Positions 1-11,836 of a stretch of DNA of 64,000 bases are shown piece after piece; position 1 is the stretch's first letter, and every line of letters begins with the position of its first letter. Below the pieces are notes generated by a model. The model searched no databases. It was not told the origin of the DNA and saw only the letters and a list, made by a program, of their open reading frames with translations. Origin of the DNA: Henricia sp. BOLD:AAB3569. Lineage: Eukaryota > Echinodermata > Asteroidea > Spinulosida > Echinasteridae. The stretch spans positions 78,501 to 142,500 of the forward strand of contig JBBELK010001401.1 in the NCBI GenBank assembly GCA_037783545.1, written 5' to 3'. The position numbers were made by a program, and so were the translations under genes.

Positions 1-3000
1 CCTGGCTCGCTCCGGGCGGGGCTTTCGGGGGATTTCAATGGGCCGATTTCGTTCAATGTCGACCGGGGGAGTCCTGGCTCGCTCCGGGCGGGGCTTTCGG
101 GGGATTTCAATGGGCCGATTTCGTTCAATGTCGACCGGGGGAGTCCTGGCTCGCTCCGGGCGGGGCTTTCGGGGGATTTCAATGGTTTTCGGGGGATTTC
201 AATGGGCCGATTTCGTTCAATGTCGACCGGGGGAGTCCTGGCTCGCTCCGGGCGGGGCTTTCGGGGGATTTCAATGGCTTTCGGGGGATTTCAATGGGCC
301 GATTTCGTTCAATGTTGACCGGGGGAGTCCTGGCTCGCTCCGGGCGGGGCTTTCGGGGGATTTCAATGGGCCGATTTCGTTCAATGTCGACCGGGGAGTC
401 CTGGCTCGCTCCGGGCGGGGCTTTCGGGGGATTTCAATGGGCCGATTTCGTTCAATGTCGACCGGGGGAGTCCTGGCTCGCTCCGGGCGGGGCTTTCGGG
501 GGATTTCAATGGCTTTCGGGGGATTTCAATGGGCCGATTTCGTTCAATGTCGACCGGGGGAGTCCTGGCTCGCTCCGGGCGGGGCTTTCGGGGGATTTCA
601 ATGGGCCGATTTCGTTCAATGTCGACCGGGGGAGTCCTGGCTCGCTCCGGGCGGGGCTTTCGGGGGATTTCAATGGGCCGATTTCGTTCAATGTCGACCG
701 GGGGAGTCCTGGCTCGCTCCGGGCGTGGCTTTCGGGGGATTTCAATGGGCCGATTTCGTTCAATGTCGACCGGGGGAGTCCTGGCTCGCTCCGGGCGGGG
801 CTTTCGGGGGATTTCAATGGCTTTCGGGGGATTTCAATGGGCCGATTTCGTTCAATGTCGACCGGGGGAGTCCTGGCTCGCTCCGGGCGGGGCTTTCGGG
901 GGATTTCAATGGGCCGATTTCGTTCAATGTCGACCGGGGGAGTCCTGGCTCGCTCCGGGCGGGGCTTTCGGGGGATTTCAATGGCTTTCGGGGGATTTCA
1001 ATGGGCCGATTTCGTTCAATGTCGACCGGGGGAGTCCTGGCTCGCTCCGGGCGGGGCTTTCGGGGGATTTCAATGGGCCGATTTCGTTCAATGTCGACCG
1101 GGGGAGTCCTGGCTCGCTCCGGGCGGGGCTTTCGGGGGATTTCAATGGGCCGATTTCGTTCAATGTCGACCGGGGGAGTCCTGGCTCGCTCCGGGCGGGG
1201 CTTTCGGGGATTTCAATGGCTTTCGGGGGATTTCAATGGGCCGATTTCGTTCAATGTCGACCGGGGGAGTCCTGGCTCGCTCCGGGCGGGGCTTTCGGGG
1301 GATTTCAATGGCTTTCGGGGGATTTCAATGGGCCGATTTCGTTCAATGTCGACCGGGGGAGTCCTGGCTCGCTCCGGGCGGGGCTTTCGGGGGATTTCAA
1401 TGGGCCGATTTCGTTCAATGTCGACCGGGGGAGTCCTGGCTCGCTCCGGGCGGGGCTTTCGGGGGATTTCAATGGGCCGATTTCGTTCAATGTCGACCGG
1501 GGGAGTCCTGGCTCGCTCCGGGCGGGGCTTTCGGGGGATTTCAATGGCTTTCGGGGGATTTCAATGGGCCGATTTCGTTCAATGTCGACCGGGGGAGTCC
1601 TGGCTCGCTCCGGGCGGGGCTTTCGGGGGATTTCAATGGCTTTCGGGGATTTCAATGGGCCGATTTCGTTCAATGTCGACCGGGGGAGTCCTGGCTCGCT
1701 CCGGGCGGGGCTTTCGGGGGATTTCAATGGGCCGATTTCGTTCAATGTCGACCGGGGGAGTCCTGGCTCGCTCCGGGCGGGGCTTTCGGGGGATTTCAAT
1801 GGGCCGATTTCGTTCAATGTCGACCGGGGGAGTCCTGGCTCGCTCCGGGCGGGGCTTTCGGGGGATTTCAATGGCTTTCGGGGGATTTCAATGGGCCGAT
1901 TTCGTTCAATGTCGACCGGGGGAGTCCTGGCTCGCTCCGGGCGGGGCTTTCGGGGATTTCAATGGCTTTCGGGGGATTTCAATGGGCCGATTTCGTTCAA
2001 TGTCGACCGGGGGAGTCCTGGCTCGCTCCGGGCGGGGCTTTCGGGGGATTTCAATGGCTTTCGGGGGATTTCAATGGGCCGATTTCGTTCAATGTCGACC
2101 GGGGGAGTCCTGGCTCGCTCCGGGCGGGGCTTTCGGGGGATTTCAATGGGCCGATTTCGTTCAATGTCGACCGGGGGAGTCCTGGCTCGCTCCGGGCGGG
2201 GCTTTCGGGGGATTTCAATGGGCCGATTTCGTTCAATGTCGACCGGGGGAGTCCTGGCTCGCTCCGGGCGGGGCTTTCGGGGGATTTCAATGGGCCGATT
2301 TCGTTCAATGTCGACCGGGGGAGTCCTGGCTCGCTCCGGGCGGGGCTTTCGGGGGATTTCAATGGGCCGATTTCGTTCAATGTCGACCGGGGGAGTCCTG
2401 GCTCGCTCCGGGCGGGGCTTTCGGGGGATTTCAATGGCTTTCGGGGGATTTCAATGGGCCGATTTCGTTCAATGTCGACCGGGGGAGTCCTGGCTCGCTC
2501 CGGGCGGGGCTTTCGGGGGATTTCAATGGGCCGATTTCGTTCAATGTCGACCGGGGGAGTCCTGGCTCGCTCCGGGCGGGGCTTTCGGGGGATTTCAATG
2601 GGCCGATTTCGTTCAATGTCGACCGGGGGAGTCCTGGCTCGCTCCGGGCGGGGCTTTCGGGGGATTTCAATGGGCCGATTTCGTTCAATGTCGACCGGGG
2701 GAGTCCTGGCTCGCTCCGGGCGGGGCTTTCGGGGGATTTCAATGGGCCGATTTCGTTCAATGTCGACCGGGGGAGTCCTGGCTCGCTCCGGGCGGGGCTT
2801 TCGGGGGATTTCAATGGGCCGATTTCGTTCAATGTCGACCGGGGGAGTCCTGGCTCGCTCCGGGCGGGGCTTTCGGGGGATTTCAATGGGCCGATTTCGT
2901 TCAATGTCGACCGGGGGAGTCCTGGCTCGCTCCGGGCGGGGCTTTCGGGGGATTTCAATGGGCCGATTTCGTTCAATGTCGACCGGGGGAGTCCTGGCTC

Positions 3001-3279
3001 GCTCCGGGCGGGGCTTTCGGGGGATTTCAATGGGCCGATTTCGTTCAATGTCGACCGGGGGAGTCCTGGCTCGCTCCGGGCGGGGCTTTCGGGGGATTTC
3101 AATGGGCCGATTTCGTTCAATGTCGACCGGGGGAGTCCTGGCTCGCTCCGGGCGGGGCTTTCGGGGGATTTCAATGGGCCGATTTCGTTCAATGTCGACC
3201 GGGGGAGTCCTGGCTCGCTCCGGGCGGGGCTTTCGGGGGATTTCAATGGGCCGATTTCGTTCAATGTCGACCGGGGGAG

Positions 3280-6200
3280 TCCTGGCTCGCTCCGGCGGGG
3301 CTTTCGGGGGATTTCAATGGGCCGATTTCGTTCAATGTCGACCGGGGGAGTCCTGGCTCGCTCCGGGCGGGGCTTTCGGGGGATTTCAATGGGCCGATTT
3401 CGTTCAATGTCGACCGGGGGAGTCCTGGCTCGCTCCGGGCGGGGCTTTCGGGGGATTTCAATGGGCCGATTTCGTTCAATGTCGACCGGGGAGTCCTGGC
3501 TCGCTCCGGGCGGGGCTTTCGGGGGATTTCAATGGGCCGATTTCGTTCAATGTCGACCGGGGGAGTCCTGGCTCGCTCCGGGCGGGGCTTTCGGGGGATT
3601 TCAATGGGCCGATTTCGTTCAATGTCGACCGGGGAGTCCTGGCTCGCTCCGGGCGGGGCTTTCGGGGGATTTCAAGGTTGGGGATCAAGGGATTTCGTTC
3701 AATGTCGACCGGGGAGTCCTGGCTCGCTCCGGGCGGGGCTTTCGGGGGATTTCAATGGGCCGATTTCGTTCAATGTCGACCGGGGAGTCCTGGCTCGCTC
3801 CGGGCGGGGCTTTCGGGGGATTTCAATGGGCCGATTTCGTTCAATGTCGACCGGGGGAGTCCTGGCTCGCTCCGGGCGGGCTTTCGGGGGATTTCAATGG
3901 GCCGATTTCGTTCAATGTCGACCGGGGAGTCCTGGCTCGCTCCGGGCGGGGCTTTCGGGGGATTTCAATGGGCCGATTTCGTTCAATGTCGACCGGGGGA
4001 GTCCTGGCTCGCTCCGGGCGGGGCTTTCGGGGGATTTCAATGGGCCGATTTCGTTCAATGTCGACCGGGGGAGTCCTGGCTCGCTCCGGCGGGGCTTTCG
4101 GGGGATTTCAATGGGCCGATTTCGTTCAATGTCGACCGGGGGAGTCCTGGCTCGCTCCGGGCGGGGCTTTCGGGGGATTTCAATGGGCCGATTTCGTTCA
4201 ATGTCGACCGGGGGAGTCCTGGCTCGCTCCGGGCGGGGCTTTCGGGGGATTTCAATGGGCCGATTTCGTTCAATGTCGACCGGGGGAGTCCTGGCTCGCT
4301 CCGGGCGGGGCTTTCGGGGGATTTCAATGGGCCGATTTCGTTCAATGTCGACCGGGGAGTCCTGGCTCGCTCCGGGCGGGGCTTTCGGGGGATTTCAATG
4401 GGCCGATTTCGTTCAATGTCGACCGGGGGAGTCCTGGCTCGCTCCGGGCGGGGCTTTCGGGGGATTTCAATGGGCCGATTTCGTTCAATGTCGACCGGGG
4501 GAGTCCTGGCTCGCTCCGGGCGGGGCTTTCGGGGGATTTCAATGGGCCGATTTCGTTCAATGTCGACCGGGGGAGTCCTGGCTCGCTCCGGGCGGGGCTT
4601 TCGGGGGATTTCAATGGGCCGATTTCGTTCAATGTCGACCGGGGGAGTCCTGGCTCGCTCCGGGCGGGGCTTTCGGGGGATTTCAATGGGCCGATTTCGT
4701 TCAATGTCGACCGGGGAGTCCTGGCTCGCTCCGGGCGGGGCTTTCGGGGGATTTCAATGGGCCGATTTCGTTCAATGTCGACCGGGGGAGTCCTGGCTCG
4801 CTCCGGCGGGGCTTTCGGGGATTTCAATGGCTTCGGGGATTTCAATGGGCCGATTTCGTTCAATGTCGAACCGGGGAGTCCTGGCTCGCTCCGGGCGGGG
4901 CTTTCGGGGGATTTCAATGGGCCGATTTCGTTCAATGTCGACCGGGGGAGTCCTGGCTCGCTCCGGGCGGGGCTTTCGGGGATTTCAATGGGCCGATTTC
5001 GTTCAATGTCGACCGGGGGAGTCCTGGCTCGCTCCGGGCGGGGCTTTCGGGGGATTTCAATGGGCCGATTTCGTTCAATGTCGACCGGGGGAGTCCTGGC
5101 TCGCTCCGGGCGGGGCTTTCGGGGGATTTCAATGGGCCGATTTCGTTCAATGTCGACCGGGGGAGTCCTGGCTCGCTCCGGGCGGGGCTTTCGGGGGATT
5201 TCAATGGGCCGATTTCGTTCAATGTCGACCGGGGAGTCCTGGCTCGCTCCGGCGGGGCTTTCGGGGGATTTCAATGGGCCGATTTCGTTCAATGTCGACC
5301 GGGGGAGTCCTGGCTCGCTCCGGGCGGGGCTTTCGGGGGATTTCAATGGGCCGATTTCGTTCAATGTCGACCGGGGGAGTCCTGGCTCGCTCCGGGCGGG
5401 GCTTTCGGGGGATTTCAATGGCTTCTCCTTCGGGGATTTCAATGGGCCGATTTCGTTCAATGTCGACCGGGGGAGTCCTGGCTCGCTCCGGGCGGGGCTT
5501 TCGGGGGATTTCAATGGGCCGATTTCGTTCAATGTCGACCGGGGGAGTCCTGGCTCGCTCCGGGCGGGGCTTTCGGGGGATTTCAATGGGCCGATTTCGT
5601 TCAATGTCGACCGGGGGAGTCCTGGCTCGCTCCGGGCGGGGCTTTCGGGGGATTTCAATGGGCCGATTTCGTTCAATGTCGACCGGGGGAGTCCTGGCTC
5701 GCTCCGGCGGGCTTTCGGGGGATTTCAATGGCTTTCGGGGGATTTCAATGGGCCGATTTCGTTCAATGTCGACCGGGGGAGTCCTGGCTCGCTCCGGGCG
5801 GGGCTTTCGGGGGATTTCAATGGGCCGATTTCGTTCAATGTCGACCGGGGGAGTCCTGGCTCGCTCCGGGCGGGGCTTTCGGGGGATTTCAATGGGCCGA
5901 TTTCGTTCAATGTCGACCGGGGGAGTCCTGGCTCGCTCCGGGCGGGGCTTTCGGGGGATTTCAATGGGCCGATTTCGTTCAATGTCGACCGGGGGAGTCC
6001 TGGCTCGCTCCGGGCGGGGCTTTCGGGGGATTTCAATGGCTTTCGGGGGATTTCAATGGGCCGATTTCGTTCAATGTCGACCGGGGGAGTCCTGGCTCGC
6101 TCCGGGCGGGGCTTTCGGGGGATTTCAATGGGCCGATTTCGTTCAATGTCGACCGGGGGAGTCCTGGCTCGCTCCGGGCGGGGCTTTCGGGGGATTTCAA

Positions 6201-7300
6201 TGGGCCGATTTCGTTCAATGTCGACCGGGGGAGTCCTGGCTCGCTCCGGGCGGGGCTTTCGGGGATTTCAATGGGCCGATTTCGTTCAATGTCGACCGGG
6301 GAGTCCTGGCTCGCTCCGGGCGGGGCTTTCGGGGGATTTCAATGGGCCGATTTCGTTCAATGTCGACCGGGGGAGTCCTGGCTCGCTCCGGGCGGGGCTT
6401 TCGGGGGATTTCAATGGCTTTCGGGGATTTCAATGGGCCGATTTCGTTCAATGTCGACCGGGGGAGTCCTGGCTCGCTCCGGGCGGGGCTTTCGGGGGAT
6501 TTCAATGGGCCGATTTCGTTCAATGTCGACCGGGGGAGTCCTGGCTCGCTCCGGGCGGGGCTTTCGGGGGATTTCAATGGGCCGATTTCGTTCAATGTCG
6601 ACCGGGGGAGTCCTGGCTCGCTCCGGGCGGGGCTTTCGGGGGATTTCAATGGGCCGATTTCGTTCAATGTCGACCGGGGGAGTCCTGGCTCGCTCCGGGC
6701 GGGGCTTTCGGGGGATTTCAATGGGCCGATTTCGTTCAATGTCGACCGGGGAGTCCTGGCTCGCTCCGGCGGGCTTTCGGGGGATTTCAATGGGCCGATT
6801 TCGTTCAATGTCGACCGGGGAGTCCTGGCTCGCTCCGGGCGGGGCTTTCGGGGGATTTCATGGGCCGATTTCGTTCAATGTCGACCGGGGGAGTCCTGGC
6901 TCGCTCCGGGCGGGGCTTTCGGGGGATTCAATGCTTCGGGGATTCAAGGGCCGATTTCGTTCAATGTCGACCGGGGGAGTCCTGGCTCGCTCCGGCGGGG
7001 CTTTCGGGGGATTTCAATGGGCCGATTTCGTTCAATGTCGACCGGGGGAGTCCCTGGCTCGCTCCGGGCGGGGCTTTCGGGGATTTCAATGGGCCGATTT
7101 CGTTCAATGTCGACCGGGGAGTCCTGGCTCGCTCCGGGCGGGGCTTTCGGGGGATTTCAATGGGCCGATTTCGTTCAATGTCGACCGGGGAGTCCTGGCT
7201 CGCTCCGGGCGGGGCTTCGGGGGATTCAATGGCTTTCGGGGGATTTCAATGGGCCGATTTCGTTCAATGTCGACCGGGGGAGTCCTGGCTCGCTCCGGCG
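3280..7300 (+). repeat. Indel-rich sub-zone of the 72-bp array
   Basis: Here the units carry many one-base differences in G runs (GACCGGGGAG against GACCGGGGGAG; CTCCGGCGGG against CTCCGGGCGGG) and a few larger changes. Examples are the odd stretch at about 3675-3695 (TTCAAGGTTGGGGATCAAGG), at about 5421-5440 (GGCTTCTCCTTCGGGG) and at about 6928-6950 (ATGCTTCGGGGATTCAAGG). Units on either side are almost free of such changes. This may be older, less homogenised satellite, or consensus errors in homopolymers; the sequence alone cannot tell. Confidence 0.8.
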
Positions 7301-10300
7301 GGGCTTTCGGGGGATTTCAATGGGCCGATTTCGTTCAATGTCGACCGGGGGAGTCCTGGCTCGCTCCGGGCGGGGCTTTCGGGGGATTTCAATGGGCCGA
7401 TTTCGTTCAATGTCGACCGGGGGAGTCCTGGCTCGCTCCGGGCGGGGCTTTCGGGGGATTTCAATGGGCCGATTTCGTTCAATGTCGACCGGGGGAGTCC
7501 TGGCTCGCTCCGGGCGGGGCTTTCGGGGGATTTCAATGGGCCGATTTCGTTCAATGTCGACCGGGGGAGTCCTGGCTCGCTCCGGGCGGGGCTTTCGGGG
7601 GATTTCAATGGGCCGATTTCGTTCAATGTCGACCGGGGGAGTCCTGGCTCGCTCCGGGCGGGGCTTTCGGGGGATTCAAGGCTTTCGGGGGATTTCAATG
7701 GGCCGATTTCGTTCAATGTCGACCGGGGGAGTCCTGGCTCGCTCCGGGCGGGGCTTTCGGGGGATTTCAATGGGCCGATTTCGTTCAATGTCGACCGGGG
7801 GAGTCCTGGCTCGCTCCGGGCGGGGCTTTCGGGGGATTTCAATGGGCCGATTTCGTTCAATGTCGACCGGGGGAGTCCTGGCTCGCTCCGGGCGGGGCTT
7901 TCGGGGGATTTCAATGGGCCGATTTCGTTCAATGTCGACCGGGGGAGTCCTGGCTCGCTCCGGGCGGGGCTTTCGGGGGATTTCAATGGCTTTCGGGGAT
8001 TTCAATGGGCCGATTTCGTTCAATGTCGACCGGGGGAGTCCTGGCTCGCTCCGGGCGGGGCTTTCGGGGGATTTCAATGGGCCGATTTCGTTCAATGTCG
8101 ACCGGGGGAGTCCTGGCTCGCTCCGGGCGGGGCTTTCGGGGGATTTCAATGGGCCGATTTCGTTCAATGTCGACCGGGGGAGTCCTGGCTCGCTCCGGGC
8201 GGGGCTTTCGGGGGATTTCAATGGGCCGATTTCGTTCAATGTCGACCGGGGGAGTCCTGGCTCGCTCCGGGCGGGGCTTTCGGGGGATTTCAATGGGCCG
8301 ATTTCGTTCAATGTCGACCGGGGGAGTCCTGGGCTCGCTCCGGGCGGGGCTTTCGGGGGATTTCAATGGGCCGATTTCGTTCAATGTCGACCGGGGGAGT
8401 CCTGGCTCGCTCCGGGCGGGGCTTTCGGGGGATTTCAATGGGCCGATTTCGTTCAATGTCGACCGGGGGAGTCCTGGCTCGCTCCGGGCGGGGCTTTCGG
8501 GGGATTTCAATGGGCCGATTTCGTTCAATGTCGACCGGGGGAGTCCTGGCTCGCTCCGGGCGGGGCTTTCGGGGGATTTCAATGGGCCGATTTCGTTCAA
8601 TGTCGACCGGGGGAGTCCTGGCTCGCTCCGGGCGGGGCTTTCGGGGGATTTCAATGGCTTTCGGGGGATTTCAATGGGCCGATTTCGTTCAATGTCGACC
8701 GGGGGAGTCCTGGCTCGCTCCGGGCGGGGCTTTCGGGGGATTTCAATGGGCCGATTTCGTTCAATGTCGACCGGGGGAGTCCTGGCTCGCTCCGGGCGGG
8801 GCTTTCGGGGGATTTCAATGGGCCGATTTCGTTCAATGTCGACCGGGGGAGTCCTGGCTCGCTCCGGGCGGGGCTTTCGGGGGATTTCAATGGGCCGATT
8901 TCGTTCAATGTCGACCGGGGGAGTCCTGGCTCGCTCCGGGCGGGGCTTTCGGGGGATTTCAATGGGCCGATTTCGTTCAATGTCGACCGGGGGAGTCCTG
9001 GCTCGCTCCGGGCGGGGCTTTCGGGGGATTTCAATGGCTTTCGGGGGATTTCAATGGGCCGATTTCGTTCAATGTCGACCGGGGGAGCCCTGGCTCGCTC
9101 CGGGCGGGGCTTTCGGGGGATTTCAATGGGCCGATTTCGTTCAATGTCGACCGGGGGAGTCCTGGCTCGCTCCGGGCGGGGCTTTCGGGGGATTTCAATG
9201 GGCCGATTTCGTTCAATGTCGACCGGGGGAGTCCTGGCTCGCTCCGGGCGGGGCTTTCGGGGGATTTCAATGGGCCGATTTCGTTCAATGTCGACCGGGG
9301 GAGTCCTGGCTCGCTCCGGGCGGGGCTTTCGGGGATTTCAATGGCTTTCGGGGGATTTCAATGGGCCGATTTCGTTCAATGTCGACCGGGGGAGTCCTGG
9401 CTCGCTCCGGGCGGGGCTTTCGGGGGATTTCAATGGGCCGATTTCGTTCAATGTCGACCGGGGGAGTCCTGGCTCGCTCCGGGCGGGGCTTTCGGGGGAT
9501 TTCAATGGGCCTATTTCGTTCAATGTCGACCGGGGGAGTCCTGGCTCGCTCCGGGCGGGGCTTTCGGGGGATTTCAATGGCTTTCGGGGGATTTCAATGG
9601 GCCGATTTCGTTCAATGTCGACCGGGGGAGTCCTGGCTCGCTCCGGGCGGGGCTTTCGGGGGATTTCAATGGGCCGATTTCGTTCAATGTCGACCGGGGG
9701 AGTCCTGGCTCGCTCCGGGCGGGGCTTTCGGGGGATTTCAATGGGCCGATTTCGTTCAATGTCGACCGGGGGAGTCCTGGCTCGCTCCGGGCGGGGCTTT
9801 CGGGGGATTTCAATGGGCCGATTTCGTTCAATGTCGACCGGGGGAGTCCTGGCTCGCTCCGGGCGGGGCTTTCGGGGGATATCAATGGCTTTCGGGGGAT
9901 TTCAATGGGCCGATTTCGTTCAATGTCGACCGGGGGAGTCCTGGCTCGCTCCGGGCGGGGCTTTCGGGGGATTTCAATGGGCCGATTTCGTTCAATGTCG
10001 ACCGGGGGAGTCCTGGCTCGCTCCGGGCGGGGCTTTCGGGGGATTTCAATGGGCCGATTTCGTTCAATGTCGACCGGGGGAGTCCTGGCTCGCTCCGGGC
10101 GGGGCTTTCGGGGGATTTCAATGGGCCGATTTCGTTCAATGTCGACCGGGGGAGTCCTGGCTCGCTCCGGGCGGGGCTTTCGGGGGATTTCAATGGCTTT
10201 CGGGGGATTTCAATGGGCCGATTTCGTTCAATGTCGACCGGGGGAGTCCTGGCTCGCTCCGGGCGGGGCTTTCGGGGGATTTCAATGGGCCGATTTCGTT

Positions 10301-11836
10301 CAATGTCGACCGGGGGAGTCCTGGCTCGCTCCGGGCGGGGCTTTCGGGGGATTTCAATGGGCCGATTTCGTTCAATGTCGACCGGGGGAGTCCTGGCTCG
10401 CTCCGGGCGGGGCTTTCGGGGGATTTCAATGGGCCGATTTCGTTCAATGTCGACCGGGGGAGTCCTGGCTCGCTCCGGGCGGGGCTTTCGGGGGATTTCA
10501 ATGGGCCGATTTCGTTCAATGTCGACCGGGGGAGTCCTGGCTCGCTCCGGGCGGGGCTTTCGGGGGATTTCAATGGGCCGATTTCGTTCAATGTCGACCG
10601 GGGGAGTCCTGGCTCGCTCCGGGCGGGGCTTTCGGGGGATTTCAATGGGCCGATTTCGTTCAATGTCGACCGGGGGAGTCCTGGCTCGCTCCGGGCGGGG
10701 CTTTCGGGGGATTTCAATGGGCCGATTTCGTTCAATGTCGACCGGGGGAGTCCTGGCTCGCTCCGGGCGGGGCTTTCGGGGGATTTCAATGGCTTTCGGG
10801 GGATTTCAATGGGCCGATTTCGTTCAATGTCGACCGGGGGAGTCCTGGCTCGCTCCGGGCGGGGCTTTCGGGGGATTTCAATGGGCCGATTTCGTTCAAT
10901 GTCGACCGGGGGAGTCCTGGCTCGCTCCGGGCGGGTCTTTCGGGGGATTTCAATGGGCCGATTTCGTTCAATGTCGACCGGGGGAGTCCTGGCTCGCTCC
11001 GGGCGGGGCTTTCGGGGGATTTCAATGGGCCGATTTCGTTCAATGTCGACCGGGGGAGTCCTGGCTCGCTCCGGGCGGGGCTTTCGGGGGATTTCAATGG
11101 GCCGATTTCGTTCAATGTCGACCGGGGGAGTCCTGGCTCGCTCCGGGCGGGGCTTTCGGGGGATTTCAATGGGCCGATTTCGTTCAATGTCGACCGGGGG
11201 AGTCCTGGCTCGCTCCGGGCGGGGCTTTCGGGGGATTTCAATGGGCCGATTTCGTTCAATGTCGACCGGGGGAGTCCTGGCTCGCTCCGGGCGGGGCTTT
11301 CGGGGGATTTCAATGGGCCGATTTCGTTCAATGTCGACCGGGGGAGTCCTGGCTCGCTCCGGGCGGGGCTTTCGGGGGATTTCAATGGGCCGATTTCGTT
11401 CAATGTCGACCGGGGGAGTCCTGGCTCGCTCCGGGCGGGGCTTTCGGGGGATTTCAATGGGCCGATTTCGTTCAATGTCGACCGGGGGAGTCCTGGCTCG
11501 CTCCGGGCGGGGCTTTCGGGGGATTTCAATGGGCCGATTTCGTTCAATGTCGACCGGGGGAGTCCTGGCTCGCTCCGGGCGGGGCTTTCGGGGGATTTCA
11601 ATGGGCCGATTTCGTTCAATGTCGACCGGGGGAGTCCTGGCTCGCTCCGGGCGGGGCTTTCGGGGGATTTCAATGGGCCGATTTCGTTCAATGTCGACCG
11701 GGGGAGTCCTGGCTCGCTCCGGGCGGGGCTTTCGGGGGATTTCAATGGGCCGATTTCGTTCAATGTCGACCGGGGGAGTCCTGGCTCGCTCCGGGCGGGG
11801 CTTTCGGGGGATTTCAATGGCTTTCGGGGGATTTCA

